49,478 nucleotides of DNA from contig CALWRP010000096.1 of NCBI GenBank assembly GCA_944383955.1, positions 1-49,478 of the forward strand. Direction: 5' to 3'. Position 1 is the first letter of the stretch, and each line of letters begins with the position of its first letter. Position numbers and translations under genes: made by a program. Positions 8,505 through 17,518 of the stretch are shown here, piece by piece. The stretch is from an uncultured Clostridia bacterium (GTDB lineage: Bacteria > Bacillota > Clostridia > Oscillospirales > Acutalibacteraceae). The notes below the pieces were generated by a model. It saw nothing but the letters and a program-made list of their open reading frames with translations, had not been told where the DNA came from and made no database searches.

Positions 8505-8540
8505 GCGGGGGAGATTGCGGGCAGTGGGTCCGCTGCCGGC

Positions 8541-9308
8541 TCAGTCGCTCGTTGCGGTGGAGGGCTGCGGGTTGCGCATCAGAGCGGCCCGGTGTGCCGG
8601 AATCCATGCAAGCAGAGCAAAGAGCACGGCCGCGGCGAGGCAGGCGAGCGTCACGTTGCCCGGCGCACGGAAGAACAGCTCCAGCGTGTTGAGAAGCGCC
8701 TCCAGCTGCGCGTGCGGGAGAAGCAGAAGCAGCGAGGGAAGCCCCGCAAACAGCGTGATGGGAATGGCAATCGCCAGCACAACGCGCAGCCACTTCGGCA
8801 CGACATAGAACACCACGCCGAGGAAAAAGCCGGCATAGGCCAGGGCGAGCGAGCCCGCGATCTGCAGCAGAGCTCCCTGCACGACGAAGCCTGCGCTGGA
8901 AAACGAGGCAGCGGCGTTTCCCCATTGCCCGTAAATCAGGAAGAACAGCGTGGGCGCGTCGAGGAACTGGTTGATGAGGAAGCTCAGGAGAAGCTCCACC
9001 GGCACGAGAACCACGCACAGAGTCAGCAGGCTTGTGAGCGTGGCGAGGAAAATATCCCGGCGCGTGATGCCGCTGGCCATCGAGAGGTGGAAGCTTTCCT
9101 TCCACATGCAGCAGCCGAGCACAAAGCAGAAGATCAGCGACGAGGACTCCTGCGCGTTGCTGTAGATGGGTTCCCCCGGCGCTGCCGAGGCAGCAATTAC
9201 GCTGAAGAAGATCTGAACCGCCACAACGATCAGCACCATCACCCCTGCCGCCTTGAGCATGGAGGTCAGCTGATAGCGAAACGGTCCCTTCCAGACAGAA
9301 TTTGACAT
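8541..9308 (-). CDS. ABC transporter membrane subunit (GntR-linked)
   Basis: A 255-residue integral membrane protein with about six predicted hydrophobic segments (first near residues 20-42, last near 222-242). I see no strong family signature. Its role is inferred from position: it follows a GntR regulator and an ABC ATPase on the same strand, with only 22 bases to the ATPase stop. This is the layout of YtrA-controlled ABC systems, whose membrane subunits are often too divergent for named domains. ATG 9308 was preferred over ATG 9317 because AAAGGA sits at a proper distance only for 9308. The substrate is unknown; drug, lipid or cell-wall-stress export are all possible. Confidence 0.72.
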   Translation of the reverse strand: MSNSVWKGPFRYQLTSMLKAAGVMVLIVVAVQIFFSVIAASAAPGEPIYSNAQESSSLIFCFVLGCCMWKESFHLSMASGITRRDIFLATLTSLLTLCVVLVPVELLLSFLINQFLDAPTLFFLIYGQWGNAAASFSSAGFVVQGALLQIAGSLALAYAGFFLGVVFYVVPKWLRVVLAIAIPITLFAGLPSLLLLLPHAQLEALLNTLELFFRAPGNVTLACLAAAVLFALLAWIPAHRAALMRNPQPSTATSD

Positions 9309-9330
9309 GCTTATCATCCTTTCCGCGGCG

Positions 9331-10248
9331 TCAGTCGTTTGTCAGCTGGATGAACAGCTGCTGCAGATCGAGCTTGCCGATCTCGATCCCCTCCGGGGCT
9401 TCCCTGTGTGCCGGCTCGCCCTGCACGTAAGCCGTTTTGAGGCCGCCGAGGCTTTGCGTCCCGAACAGCTTTTTTCCTGCGGTGAACGCATCCACGGCGC
9501 CTGCCGGGCCGCTCACGGCGTATCCCCGCGCGAGCGTTTCTTCCACCGGTTCGTTCAGCATCAGCTTGCCCTTGTTGATGACGATAATATGATCCAGGAG
9601 ACCTGCGCACTCCTCAATCAGGTGCGTCGAGATCACAACGCAGCGCGGATGGTTCCCGAAATCCTCCATCAGCTCGCGGTAGAACAGGTCGCGGTGATTG
9701 GCGTCGAGGCCGAGCACCGGCTCGTCGTAGAAGGTGAACGGTGCCTGCGAGGCCATGGCGACGATCAGCTTGAAGATGGTGCCGTAGCCGGTTGAAAGAG
9801 TGTGAATTTTCGCCTTGAGCGAGAGACCGAATTTCTCGCACAGGCCGAGCGCCTGCTCCAGGTCGAAGCCGGGGCGGCAGCGTGCGTACCACAAAAGCCC
9901 CTGCTTCACGCGCAGTGTGGGGAAGAGGTTGCCGTCGCTCATGCAGACGATCTGCCGCAGCGCGTCTCCGTTTTCCCACACGGACCTTCCGTCGAGAAGG
10001 ACGTCGCCTTCCGTCGCGTGCCGCCAGCCCGCCGTCAGGCTCAGAAGCGTGCTTTTGCCCGCGCCGTTGCGGCCCAGCAGGCCGTACACGTGCCCCTGCT
10101 CGAGAGCCAGCGACACGCTGTCGAGGGCGGTCACGTCGCCGAAGCGCATCGTCACGTTTTCATATGTCAGGCGGCTGCCGGTGCGGGGCTCAGCCGCATT
10201 TTCTGCCCCGCCGCGCGCGGTCCGGGCGGCGTTTCTGCTGTCACTCAT
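9331..10248 (-). CDS. ABC transporter ATP-binding protein (GntR-linked)
   Basis: A 305-residue ATPase. Walker A is GLLGRNGAGKSTLLS (about residues 57-71), the signature region is the degenerate LSTGYGTIFKLIVAMA (in place of LSGGQ), Walker B is FTFYDEPVLGLD, and the switch histidine lies in VVISTHLIEE. The alternative signature LSTGY is typical of YtrB/EcsA-like ATPases found with GntR regulators. The start at 10248 overlaps the end of the GntR gene by eight bases with GGAGGAGCAGT upstream, so the two are translationally coupled. The first 35 residues are a variable polar extension. The partner permease is the next gene. Confidence 0.9.
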   Translation of the reverse strand: MSDSRNAARTARGGAENAAEPRTGSRLTYENVTMRFGDVTALDSVSLALEQGHVYGLLGRNGAGKSTLLSLTAGWRHATEGDVLLDGRSVWENGDALRQIVCMSDGNLFPTLRVKQGLLWYARCRPGFDLEQALGLCEKFGLSLKAKIHTLSTGYGTIFKLIVAMASQAPFTFYDEPVLGLDANHRDLFYRELMEDFGNHPRCVVISTHLIEECAGLLDHIIVINKGKLMLNEPVEETLARGYAVSGPAGAVDAFTAGKKLFGTQSLGGLKTAYVQGEPAHREAPEGIEIGKLDLQQLFIQLTND

Positions 10249-10609
10249 ACTGCTCCTCCTCTCCGCCCAGCATGGCGGCGAGCTCCCGGCGCGAGATGCC
10301 GAGCTTTTTTGCCTCGTCCAGGAGCGACACGATATAGTTGTCGTAAAAATCCTGCTTTCTCTTTTCCATAATCTTCTTCTTTGCTCCCTGGGCCACGAAC
10401 ATGCCGAGGCCCCTTTTTTTGTAGACCGTCCCCGCGTCCACAAGAAGGTTGATTCCCTTGAGGGCTGTGGCCGGGTTGATCTTGTAGGTGACGGATATCT
10501 CCGTGGTGGATGGAATCTGTGATTCTTCCGGGAAAGCCTCCGTCAGGATAGCGTCCTCAATCTGCTCCGCGATTTGCAGATAGATCGGCTTCTCCCCGTC
10601 GAAATTCAT
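10241..10609 (-). CDS. GntR-family (YtrA subfamily) transcriptional regulator
   Basis: A 122-residue regulator: an N-terminal winged helix (YLQIAEQIEDAILTEAFPEE through PATALKGINLLVDAGTVYKKRGLGMFV, residues about 9-72) and a short helical C-terminal dimerisation tail of about 45 residues. The short tail is the mark of the YtrA subfamily, which usually represses its own operon including the adjacent ABC genes. Upstream lies a good promoter with a palindrome just after the -10 (10660-10681), consistent with autorepression. The inducing signal is unknown. Confidence 0.9.
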   Translation of the reverse strand: MNFDGEKPIYLQIAEQIEDAILTEAFPEESQIPSTTEISVTYKINPATALKGINLLVDAGTVYKKRGLGMFVAQGAKKKIMEKRKQDFYDNYIVSLLDEAKKLGISRRELAAMLGGEEEQYE

Positions 10610-10659
10610 GGATCGGCCTCCTTCCCATGCCGTGCACTGGCTGGTTGGTTTGTTACCTG

Positions 10660-10719
10660 GTTAATTACTTGTGTAACTAACTACAAGACTAGAATATCGC
10701 ATATTTCGCCGTTTGTCAA
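10660..10719 (-). promoter_or_regulatory. Promoter and operator of the GntR-ABC operon
   Basis: On the minus strand, TTGACA (10714-10719) and TATTCT (10691-10696) are 17 bases apart. Ten bases after the -10 is an inverted repeat, GTTAGTTAC then four bases then GTAATTAAC (8 of 9 pairs), at 10660-10681. A bound repressor there would cover the transcription start region. This is the expected place for a YtrA-type GntR operator. Confidence 0.8.
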
Positions 10720-10736
10720 GGGGATAAATAAAAATT

Positions 10737-10764
10737 GCCCGCTTCCGATCAATGGGAAGCGGGC
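10737..10764 (-). terminator. Terminator of the ccdA-thioredoxin gene
   Basis: A 10-bp stem GCCCGCTTCC / GGAAGCGGGC with an 8-base loop. On the minus strand it is followed by AATTTTTATTTAT. It begins ten bases after the ccdA stop and also insulates the GntR promoter just to its left. Confidence 0.85.
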
Positions 10765-10773
10765 AAAAGCTAG

Positions 10774-12162
10774 TTACGACGCCTCGAGCGCCTGCCGGAT
10801 CACGTCCTGCATCACGCTCTTGCTGACAGCGCCGGGGATATAGCCAAGAATATCCCCGTTTTTGTCGATGAGGAAGGTGGTGGGGAAGGAGTTGACATAG
10901 AAGTAGCTGAACAGCTCGCCCGTCTCGTCCATGAGCACAGGGTAAGTGCAGCCGTTCTCCTCCAGGAAGGCGGCGATGCCCGCGGCGTCCTCGCTGTCCG
11001 CGCTGTAGGAGGCCTTGCCGGAGGCGGGGTTGGCAACGCCGAGAATCGCAACCTCGTCCTCATTGAGGCCGTACTCCTGATACAGCGCCTCGATGTCGGG
11101 CATCTCCTGCTTGCAGTAGCCGCACCACGTCGTCCAGAAGTTGAGGAAGACGACCTTTCCCTTATAGTCGCGCAGGTTGTGGGTGACGCCGTACTGATCC
11201 ACCACGTCGACGTCAGGGGCAGGAATGGCGCTGCTTTCTTCGCTGCCGGAGGAGGCCTCCCCGCTGCCGGAGCCGTCCGCGGCGCTCTCCGCTTCGGAGG
11301 CGGCGCCGGAGGCCGCGCTCTCCGCCTGCGAGCCGTCCGCCTGCACGCCGCTCTCCGCCGTGCCGCCCGCAGGATTGCTTTCCTCAGAGACAGTTCCCGC
11401 GGAGGAGACGGTGGTCCCGCCGCCCGCTGCGCCGCCGAAGCTCGACAGGTAGCCGGTGAGGCTGTTCATCCAGCCCGTGATCATCATCACGCCCATGAGG
11501 ATCATCAGCACGCCGCCGATCCTGGCGGTGTAAGCCACAACCCTCCGGTGCTTGCGGAAGAAATCGAGCACGGTGCCGGTGAACAGGCCCACGGCGAGGA
11601 AGGGGATGACAAAGCCCAGCGTATACACGCCGATGAGCAGAAAGCCCGCTCCCGCCGAGGAGGCCGACGACGCCATGATCAGCACCGAGGCCAGCGCCGG
11701 GCCGACGCACGGCGTCCAGGCGAAGCTGAACGTGAAGCCGAGAAGCAGCGCCGTCAGCGGGTTCATGGCAAGCTTGCCGAGGTTGAGCGGAAGCCTCTGC
11801 TCCTGGCTGAGCGCCTTCGACTGGAAGACGCCGAGCTGCAGCAGGCCGAACAGAATCACAATCACGCCGCCGATGGTGGCGAACAGGCGCTGGTTTCCGC
11901 TGAAAAAACGTCCCACGGCGGTGAAACCGAGGCCGAGCAGAAAAAAGGTGAAGCTGATGCCGAGCACAAAGAACAGCGTGTTGAGAAAGACGGTTTTTCT
12001 CCGGTAGCGCACCGCGCCCGTCTCGTCCACGGAGCGCGTGCCTCCGGCCAGATAGCTCACATACAGCGGCACGAGAGGCAGCACGCAGGGGGAGAAGAAG
12101 CTCAGAATGCCCTGCAGAAAAACGGTGAGTGCGGGAACGCCGACGTTGATGTCAAATCCCAT
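10774..12162 (-). CDS. CcdA-like thiol-electron transporter fused to a TlpA-like thioredoxin
   Basis: A 462-residue fusion. Residues 1 to about 245 form a CcdA/DsbD-type membrane domain with the two cysteines in FFSPCVLPLVP and FAWTPCVGP that carry electrons across the membrane. Residues about 246-320 are a flexible, Ser/Ala/Gly/Glu-rich linker. Residues about 325-462 are a TlpA/ResA-like domain with the active site TTWCGYCKQEMP (Cys about 346) and the cis-proline loop SFPTTFLIDKNG. The protein would move cytoplasmic reducing power to the outside face to reduce thiols, methionine sulfoxide reductases or peroxidases. Such fusions occur in anaerobic Firmicutes. It is a single-gene unit with its own promoter and terminator. 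Confidence 0.92.
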   Translation of the reverse strand: MGFDINVGVPALTVFLQGILSFFSPCVLPLVPLYVSYLAGGTRSVDETGAVRYRRKTVFLNTLFFVLGISFTFFLLGLGFTAVGRFFSGNQRLFATIGGVIVILFGLLQLGVFQSKALSQEQRLPLNLGKLAMNPLTALLLGFTFSFAWTPCVGPALASVLIMASSASSAGAGFLLIGVYTLGFVIPFLAVGLFTGTVLDFFRKHRRVVAYTARIGGVLMILMGVMMITGWMNSLTGYLSSFGGAAGGGTTVSSAGTVSEESNPAGGTAESGVQADGSQAESAASGAASEAESAADGSGSGEASSGSEESSAIPAPDVDVVDQYGVTHNLRDYKGKVVFLNFWTTWCGYCKQEMPDIEALYQEYGLNEDEVAILGVANPASGKASYSADSEDAAGIAAFLEENGCTYPVLMDETGELFSYFYVNSFPTTFLIDKNGDILGYIPGAVSKSVMQDVIRQALEAS

Positions 12163-12225
12163 ATGCGGTATTTCCTTTCCATCGTTTCTTGGGACAAGCG
12201 CCTTGCCCCTTTCTCTGTATGCTCT

Positions 12226-12267
12226 ATCCTACCCGATTTTTCCGTTCCTGTAAAGTAACAAAGTTAC
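12226..12267 (-). promoter_or_regulatory. Probable ccdA promoter with a flanking palindrome
   Basis: On the minus strand, TTTACA (12249-12254) and TAGGAT (12226-12231) are 17 bases apart. Directly upstream of the -35 is GTAAC-N3-GTTAC (12255-12267), a possible regulator site. The rest of the 326-bp gap to clpB (12268-12432) shows no gene or clear signal. Confidence 0.6.
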
Positions 12268-12432
12268 AGAGTCCCCCATCCGCCTGAAGACGGCGCGCAA
12301 AGCCGCCGAAGCTCCAAGCTGAGCCCGGACGCATTTCGCGCGCAGCCTCCGGCTGCCGGGCGCAGAGCGGGAGGGCGCGGGCTTTCGTATTTTCTGTTCT
12401 ATAAGAACTTCCTTTCAGATAGCATGGATCAC

Positions 12433-12476
12433 AACAGCCCCTTCCCAGCAGGGATACCCTGCGGGAAGGGGCTGTT
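12433..12476 (-). terminator. Terminator after clpB
   Basis: A 14-bp perfect stem AACAGCCCCTTCCC / GGGAAGGGGCTGTT lies 12 bases after the clpB stop. The T-tract on the minus strand is poor, but the stem is strong. It would also stop transcription in the other direction. Confidence 0.75.
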
Positions 12477-12488
12477 TGATTCTGTGCT

Positions 12489-15116
12489 TTACTCGCTGAC
12501 AATCTCAGCCGGCAGCACCGTGCGCAGGGTGAGCTCGCCGTTTTCGGCGTCTACCACAATGTGCGTGCGCGGCAGCGGGTCGTCGCGGATGATGAGCTTT
12601 GCAATCAGCGTCTCCACGTGGCTCTGCAGATAGCGCTTGAGCGGGCGCGCACCGTAGACAGGGTCGAAGCCCTGCTCGACGATGAGATCCTTCGCGGCCT
12701 CCGTCAGCTCGACGGTGAGCTGCTTCTCCTCGAGGCGGCGCTGCAGGTCGCGGACCATCAGATCCACAATCGAGAAGATCTCCTGGCGGCGCAGCGGCTT
12801 ATAGAAGACGATCTCGTCGAGGCGGTTGAGGAATTCGGGGCGGAACTGCTGCTTGAGCAGCGACTGCACGTGGCTGCGGGCCTTCTCGCTGATCTCGCCG
12901 TTCTCGCCGATTCCCTCGAGAATGGCCTGCGAGCCAAGGTTCGACGTAAGGATGATGATGGTGTTCTTGAAGTCGACCGTGCGGCCCTGGCTGTCGGTGA
13001 TGCGGCCGTCGTCGAGCACCTGCAAAAGGACGTTGAAGACGTCCGGATGCGCCTTTTCGACCTCGTCGAACAGAACGACGCAGTACGGGTGACGGCGCAC
13101 GGCCTCGGTCAGCTGGCCGCCCTCCTCATAGCCCACATATCCGGGAGGCGCTCCGATCAGGCGGGACACGGAGTATTTCTCCATGTACTCCGTCATGTCG
13201 ATGCGCACCATGTTCTTCTCGTCGTCAAAGAGCGCCTGCGCCAGAGCCTTCGCGAGCTCCGTCTTGCCCACGCCCGTCGGGCCGAGGAAGAGGAACGAGC
13301 CGATCGGGCGATCCGGGTCCTGAATGCCCGCGCGGGAGCGCAGGATGGCGTCCGATACGCGGTCAACGGCCTCGTCCTGGCCAATCACGCGCTCGTGCAG
13401 GATATCCGGCAGGCGCAGAAGCTTCTCGCGCTCGCCCTCCATCAGACGGCTGACCGGGATGCCCGTCCAGCGCCCGATGATGCGCGCAATTTCCTCGTCT
13501 GTCACGCGGTCGCGCAGCAGCGAGCCGGACTTCTGGCCCTCCTCCGCGATGCGCTCCTCCTCCTGCAGCTCCTTCGTGAGAGCGGGCAGCTTGCCGTATT
13601 TGAGCTCGGCGGCCTTGTTCAGGTCGTAGCTGCGCTCCGCTTTTTCGATCTCCGCGTTCGTCGCCTCAATCTCGCTGCGCAGCTTCTGCACCTTGCCGAT
13701 GGCGTCCTTCTCGTTCTCCCATTTCGCCTTCATCTCATTGAACTGGGAGCGAAGCTCGGCCATCTCCTTCTGGATCTCGGCCAGATGCTCCTGCGAGAGG
13801 TGGTCCGTCTCCTTCTTGAGGGCGGCCTCCTCAATCTCATACTGCATGATCTTGCGGGAGATCTCGTCGAGCTCGGTCGGCATCGAGTCGATCTCGGTGC
13901 GCACCATCGCGCACGCCTCGTCGACGAGGTCGATGGCCTTGTCGGGGAGGAAGCGGTCGGTGATGTAGCGGTTCGAGAGCGTCGCCGCGGCGATCAGCGC
14001 CTGGTCCTGAATCTTGACGCCGTGGAAGACCTCATACCGCTCCTTGAGGCCGCGCAGGATGGAGATCGTGTCCGCCACCGTCGGCTCGTCCACCATCACA
14101 GGCTGGAAGCGGCGCTCGAGGGCGGCGTCCTTCTCGATGTACTTGTGATACTCGTCGAGCGTCGTCGCGCCGATGCAGTGCAGCTCGCCGCGGGCCAGCA
14201 TCGGCTTGAGCAGGTTGCCCGCGTCCATGCTGCCCTCGGTCTTGCCCGCGCCCACAATGGTGTGCAGCTCGTCAATGAAGAGGATGATCTGCCCCTCGGA
14301 CTTCTTGACCTCGTTGAGCACGGCCTTGAGGCGCTCCTCAAACTCGCCGCGGAACTTCGCGCCGGCGATGAGCGCGCCCATGTCCAGCGAAAACAGCTTG
14401 CGGTCCTTGAGGTTGTTCGGCACGTCGCCGCGCACAATGCGCAGCGCCAGGCCCTCGGCGATGGCCGTCTTGCCGACGCCGGGTTCGCCGATCAGCACCG
14501 GGTTGTTCTTCGTCTTGCGCGAGAGGATGCGGATGACGTTGCGGATCTCGGAGTCGCGCCCGATCACCGGGTCGAGCTTCTGGTTGCGCGCCAGCTGCAC
14601 CAGATCCTGCGCGTACTTGCCGAGCGCGTCATACGTCTCCTCTGGCGAGTCGCTCGTCACGCGCGTGTTGCCGCGCACGGCGGAGAGGGCGGTGAGAAAT
14701 TTGTTCTTGTCAATCCCGAACTGGCGGAACAGCTCGCGCAGGCCCTGGTTCGGGTTTTCGAGCAGCGAGAGGAACACGTGCTCCACGCTCACATACTCGT
14801 CCTTCATGCGGTCGGCCTGCTGCTCCGCGTCGGCCAGCGCGCGGTCCACGTCGCCGGAGACATAGATTTTGCCCGGCTCGCGGCCCGGGCCCGTCACGCC
14901 CGGCATGCGGTCGATCCGGTTTTCCACCTCGCGCCGCAGAGCGTCCGCGTCGATCTCCATCCGCTTCATCAGCTGGGGGATCAGCCCGTTCTCCTGCTCC
15001 AGCAGGGCGGCCAGCAGATGCTCCTCCTCGATCTGCATGCTGTTGTGCTGCAAGGCCAGGTTTTGGGCCTCCTGGATGGCTTCCAGGGATTTCTGCGTGA
15101 ATTTCTGAGCGTTCAT
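12489..15116 (-). CDS. clpB: ATP-dependent disaggregase ClpB
   Basis: An 875-residue Hsp100 chaperone that extracts polypeptides from aggregates with DnaK. An N-terminal Clp repeat domain (about 1-145) is followed by AAA1 with Walker [10 protein letters not shown] (about residue 209) and HTIVGAG, a coiled-coil middle domain (about 410-530, [16 protein letters not shown] and following), and AAA2 with Walker [10 protein letters not shown] (about 612) and GYVGYEEGG. The C-terminal domain ends with [14 protein letters not shown]. The middle domain and the absence of a ClpP-docking IGF loop separate ClpB from ClpA/ClpC. The ATG at 15116 follows AAGGAGTGATTCC. A CIRCE element lies 53 bases upstream, so HrcA repression and heat induction are expected. 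Confidence 0.97.
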   Translation of the reverse strand: MNAQKFTQKSLEAIQEAQNLALQHNSMQIEEEHLLAALLEQENGLIPQLMKRMEIDADALRREVENRIDRMPGVTGPGREPGKIYVSGDVDRALADAEQQADRMKDEYVSVEHVFLSLLENPNQGLRELFRQFGIDKNKFLTALSAVRGNTRVTSDSPEETYDALGKYAQDLVQLARNQKLDPVIGRDSEIRNVIRILSRKTKNNPVLIGEPGVGKTAIAEGLALRIVRGDVPNNLKDRKLFSLDMGALIAGAKFRGEFEERLKAVLNEVKKSEGQIILFIDELHTIVGAGKTEGSMDAGNLLKPMLARGELHCIGATTLDEYHKYIEKDAALERRFQPVMVDEPTVADTISILRGLKERYEVFHGVKIQDQALIAAATLSNRYITDRFLPDKAIDLVDEACAMVRTEIDSMPTELDEISRKIMQYEIEEAALKKETDHLSQEHLAEIQKEMAELRSQFNEMKAKWENEKDAIGKVQKLRSEIEATNAEIEKAERSYDLNKAAELKYGKLPALTKELQEEERIAEEGQKSGSLLRDRVTDEEIARIIGRWTGIPVSRLMEGEREKLLRLPDILHERVIGQDEAVDRVSDAILRSRAGIQDPDRPIGSFLFLGPTGVGKTELAKALAQALFDDEKNMVRIDMTEYMEKYSVSRLIGAPPGYVGYEEGGQLTEAVRRHPYCVVLFDEVEKAHPDVFNVLLQVLDDGRITDSQGRTVDFKNTIIILTSNLGSQAILEGIGENGEISEKARSHVQSLLKQQFRPEFLNRLDEIVFYKPLRRQEIFSIVDLMVRDLQRRLEEKQLTVELTEAAKDLIVEQGFDPVYGARPLKRYLQSHVETLIAKLIIRDDPLPRTHIVVDAENGELTLRTVLPAEIVSE

Positions 15117-15169
15117 GGAATCACTCCTTCTTATTAAAAGTCGATAGAATCAAGCTTTTTCGAATTATT

Positions 15170-15196
15170 TTAGCACTCTTTATCTTCAAGTGCTAA
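15170..15196 (-). promoter_or_regulatory. CIRCE element (HrcA operator) of clpB
   Basis: Read on the minus strand this is TTAGCACTT, nine bases, GAGTGCTAA, the HrcA operator with one mismatch in one arm. It lies between an AT-rich probable promoter (around 15197-15240) and the clpB start. HrcA itself is not in the window. The remainder of the 325-bp gap (15240-15398) is GC-rich and shows nothing else. Confidence 0.92.
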
Positions 15197-15398
15197 AATT
15201 AGAATAAGAGAAAGATATGGATAAATTGTGAACGATACGTAAATCGTATGAAAACATTTGCCGGCTTCGGGGCAAGCGCGCCGGCCGGATTTCCGGAACG
15301 GGGAAGCCGCCTGCGGCCGATCTCCTTCTCCGCGGGAGGCTTGGCCGTCCGCCGGCTCTGCCGTCAGGATGCCCCAATCCCGCCTCAACATACGAAAA

Positions 15399-15423
15399 AG
15401 GCTCCCCGCATGGCGGGGAGCCT
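15399..15423 (-). terminator. Terminator of the yitT-dehydrogenase unit
   Basis: An 11-bp perfect stem AGGCTCCCCGC / GCGGGGAGCCT with a 3-base loop. On the minus strand it is followed by a run of T residues (TTTTTCG). It starts 18 bases after the dehydrogenase stop. Confidence 0.9.
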
Positions 15424-15441
15424 GGAAGCGGCAGGGGTGGG

Positions 15442-16404
15442 TCAGGCGCGGGAGCGCAGATAGCCCGTCTTCACATCCACGAGATTGACGGGCGCGCCTC
15501 CGCTCGCGAAGCGCCGGACATTCTCGAGGCAGATGGAGAAAATGCGCTCTCCTGTTTCCGCGAAGTGACGCCCGCCGGAAATGTGCGGGGTGATGATGCA
15601 GTTCGCCTCGCGCCAGAGCGGATGATCGGCGGGCAGGGGCTCCGGATCCGTCACATCGAGGGCGGCGCCGCCGAGATGGCCGGAGCGCAGCGCTGCCAGA
15701 AGGTCGTCCGTCACCACGGCGGAGCCGCGGCCCGCGTTGAGCAGTATGGCGCCCGGCTTCATCAGCGAAAGGCGGCGCTCGTTCATCATGCCGATGGTTT
15801 CGGGCGTCTCAGGCAGCGAGAGGACGACGGCGTCCGCCAGCGGGAGCAGGCTGTCCAGCTCCCGGAAGGTGCGCAGCTCGCAGACGAAATCCGGCCTTTT
15901 GCGCGCGGTGCGGCACACGCCGATCACCTCTCCGCCGAGGGCGTGAAAGCGCCTGGCAAACTCCCCGCCGATATCCCCCATGCCCACAGAGAGGGCCAGC
16001 GAGCCCTTCACGCTGCGCACCGGCCCCTCGTCGCGCCAGAGGCCCTGCTTCTGGTTGTCGCGATAGGCGGGCAGGCGCAGGAACAGCGACATGGCGTAGG
16101 CGATCAGATACTCGGCGATGCCCGGCCCGTAGCTGCCCGTGGCGCAGGCCAGCTGCGCGCCCGCGGGCAGGACGCCCGGGGCCGCGTATTGGTTCGCGCC
16201 GGAGCTCTCCAGCTGCAAAAGGCGCAGCCGCCCCGCGCGCCGCAGCAGGCCGGGCGGCGGGTTTCCCACGATCATGTCGGCCTGGCCGATCCGCTCCTCC
16301 AGCTCTCCGGGGGATAAGAACGCGACGTCGCACAGCGGCGCGGCCGCGCGCAGGCTGCTTTTCTGTGTGTCTGTGAACGGTGCGGTGACATAAATGTGTT
16401 CCAT
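15442..16404 (-). CDS. D-2-hydroxyacid dehydrogenase family protein
   Basis: A 320-residue NAD(P)-dependent 2-hydroxyacid dehydrogenase. The nucleotide-binding motif is VGMGDIGGEFA (about residues 141-150). The catalytic triad is expected at the Arg in LLNAGRGSAV, the Glu in DVTDPEPLPADHPLW, and the His in IITPHISGG. The GMGDIG variant and the C-terminal NLVDVKTGYLRS resemble the phosphoglycerate dehydrogenase-like or glyoxylate/hydroxypyruvate reductase subgroup often found in gut clostridia. The substrate cannot be assigned. The gene follows yitT by 17 bases on the same strand, and the start at 16404 has an AGAGG ribosome site. Confidence 0.88.
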   Translation of the reverse strand: MEHIYVTAPFTDTQKSSLRAAAPLCDVAFLSPGELEERIGQADMIVGNPPPGLLRRAGRLRLLQLESSGANQYAAPGVLPAGAQLACATGSYGPGIAEYLIAYAMSLFLRLPAYRDNQKQGLWRDEGPVRSVKGSLALSVGMGDIGGEFARRFHALGGEVIGVCRTARKRPDFVCELRTFRELDSLLPLADAVVLSLPETPETIGMMNERRLSLMKPGAILLNAGRGSAVVTDDLLAALRSGHLGGAALDVTDPEPLPADHPLWREANCIITPHISGGRHFAETGERIFSICLENVRRFASGGAPVNLVDVKTGYLRSRA

Positions 16405-16421
16405 ATTCGCTGCCTCTTTCG

Positions 16422-17279
16422 TTATTGCTGAAAGCCCTTGCCGATGATCTCGCTGGTGTTGGTGATGAGGATGAACGCGCCCGGCTCGTTCTCGCGGATG
16501 AACCGCCGCAGAGCGACGGCCTGATACGGCTTGAGCACGGTGAGCACCACATAGTTGTGGTTGTGGCTGAACGCGCCGTGCGCCTCAAACACGGTGGCGC
16601 TGCGGTGAAGCGTTTCCGTCACGAAGGCGCAGATCTTGTCCGGGTTGCTGCACACCACGTTGAACGATTTGCACAGGTTGATGCTCTCAATCACGTTGTC
16701 GACAACGAGCGACTTCGAGATGAGACCGAGCAGGGAGAAGAGGGCCGTCTTCATATCGAAGACGAAGAAGGCCGTCAGCGTGATGAACAGATCGCTCAGG
16801 AGCAGGGCGCGCCCGATATCGACGCTCGTATACTTGCGCAGGATCATCGCCACCACGTCCGTGCCGCCGCTGGAAGCGCCGATGTTGAACAGCACGGCGG
16901 AGCCGAAGCCCGGCAGCAGGACGGCGAAGATCAGCTCGAGCAGAGGCTCGTCCGTCAGCGGGGCCGCCAGCGGGGCCACCTGGTCGAGCACCGAGAGCGA
17001 GACGGAGAGCAGCGTGCTCGAATAGACCGTGCGGATGCCGAAGCGGCGCCCGAGGAAAACAAAGCCGAGCACAAGCAGAAGGGCGTTGATGATGAAGTTG
17101 ACGGTCGAGGGGGAGACGGGCAGGAAGGGGCTGAGCACCACCGAGAGGCCGCTGACGCCGCCGAAGGTGAAGTTGTTGGGGAACTTGAAGTAGTAGATGC
17201 CGATCGACATACACAGGGTGCTGACGGTGATGAGAAAGTACTCGAAAACGGTTTTTTTCAAATCGACGGGTTTTTTCAT
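16422..17279 (-). CDS. YitT family membrane protein
   Basis: A 285-residue protein with the YitT_membrane domain (DUF161, about residues 10-205, five membrane segments, motifs IYYFKFPNNFTFGGVSGLS and NIGASSGGTDVVAMILRKYTS). A C-terminal cytoplasmic DUF2179 domain follows (about 215-270, HGAFSHNHNYVVLTVLKPYQ). The C-terminal domain is thought to sense a ligand, but the function of the family is not established; such proteins are very common in Firmicutes. The start at 17279 has GAGGAG upstream, and a clear promoter lies 33 bases farther up. Confidence 0.9.
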   Translation of the reverse strand: MKKPVDLKKTVFEYFLITVSTLCMSIGIYYFKFPNNFTFGGVSGLSVVLSPFLPVSPSTVNFIINALLLVLGFVFLGRRFGIRTVYSSTLLSVSLSVLDQVAPLAAPLTDEPLLELIFAVLLPGFGSAVLFNIGASSGGTDVVAMILRKYTSVDIGRALLLSDLFITLTAFFVFDMKTALFSLLGLISKSLVVDNVIESINLCKSFNVVCSNPDKICAFVTETLHRSATVFEAHGAFSHNHNYVVLTVLKPYQAVALRRFIRENEPGAFILITNTSEIIGKGFQQ

Positions 17280-17311
17280 AGCCGCACACTCCTCGCTCTG
17301 TTTCTTGTTCT

Positions 17312-17340
17312 ATTTTACACAAATCAGAGCCCGATAGCAA
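17312..17340 (-). promoter_or_regulatory. Promoter of yitT
   Basis: On the minus strand, TTGCTA (17335-17340) and TAAAAT (17312-17317) are separated by 17 bases. Confidence 0.75.
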
Positions 17341-17357
17341 GAGAAATCATGTGCGGA

Positions 17358-17386
17358 TTGCTTTTTGGAGGCAGATTTGTTACAAT
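17358..17386 (+). promoter_or_regulatory. Promoter of the phosphotransferase gene
   Basis: TTGCTT (17358-17363) and TACAAT (17381-17386) are 17 bases apart and diverge from the yitT promoter. The leader to the ATG is about 130 bases and GC-rich. Confidence 0.7.
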
Positions 17387-17518
17387 AGAGCGAGGCGACA
17401 ACCGGGGAGCGGCCTTTGCCGGAGGCAGCTCCCGTTCCCCGGCAGGGGAGAACGGGTTTGCGCCCGCCCCGCGCCTTTCGCATGTTTGTCCAATGCGCTT
17501 TTCAAAGGAGGAAACACC

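Noticed and set aside
12561-15137. An 858-codon open frame on the plus strand opposite clpB
   Set aside because: This is a codon-bias shadow. clpB on the minus strand has both AAA modules, the middle domain and a CIRCE element.
15240-15398. Possible small gene between clpB and the dehydrogenase terminator
   Set aside because: Only GC-driven short frames without ribosome sites are present; nothing convincing was seen.
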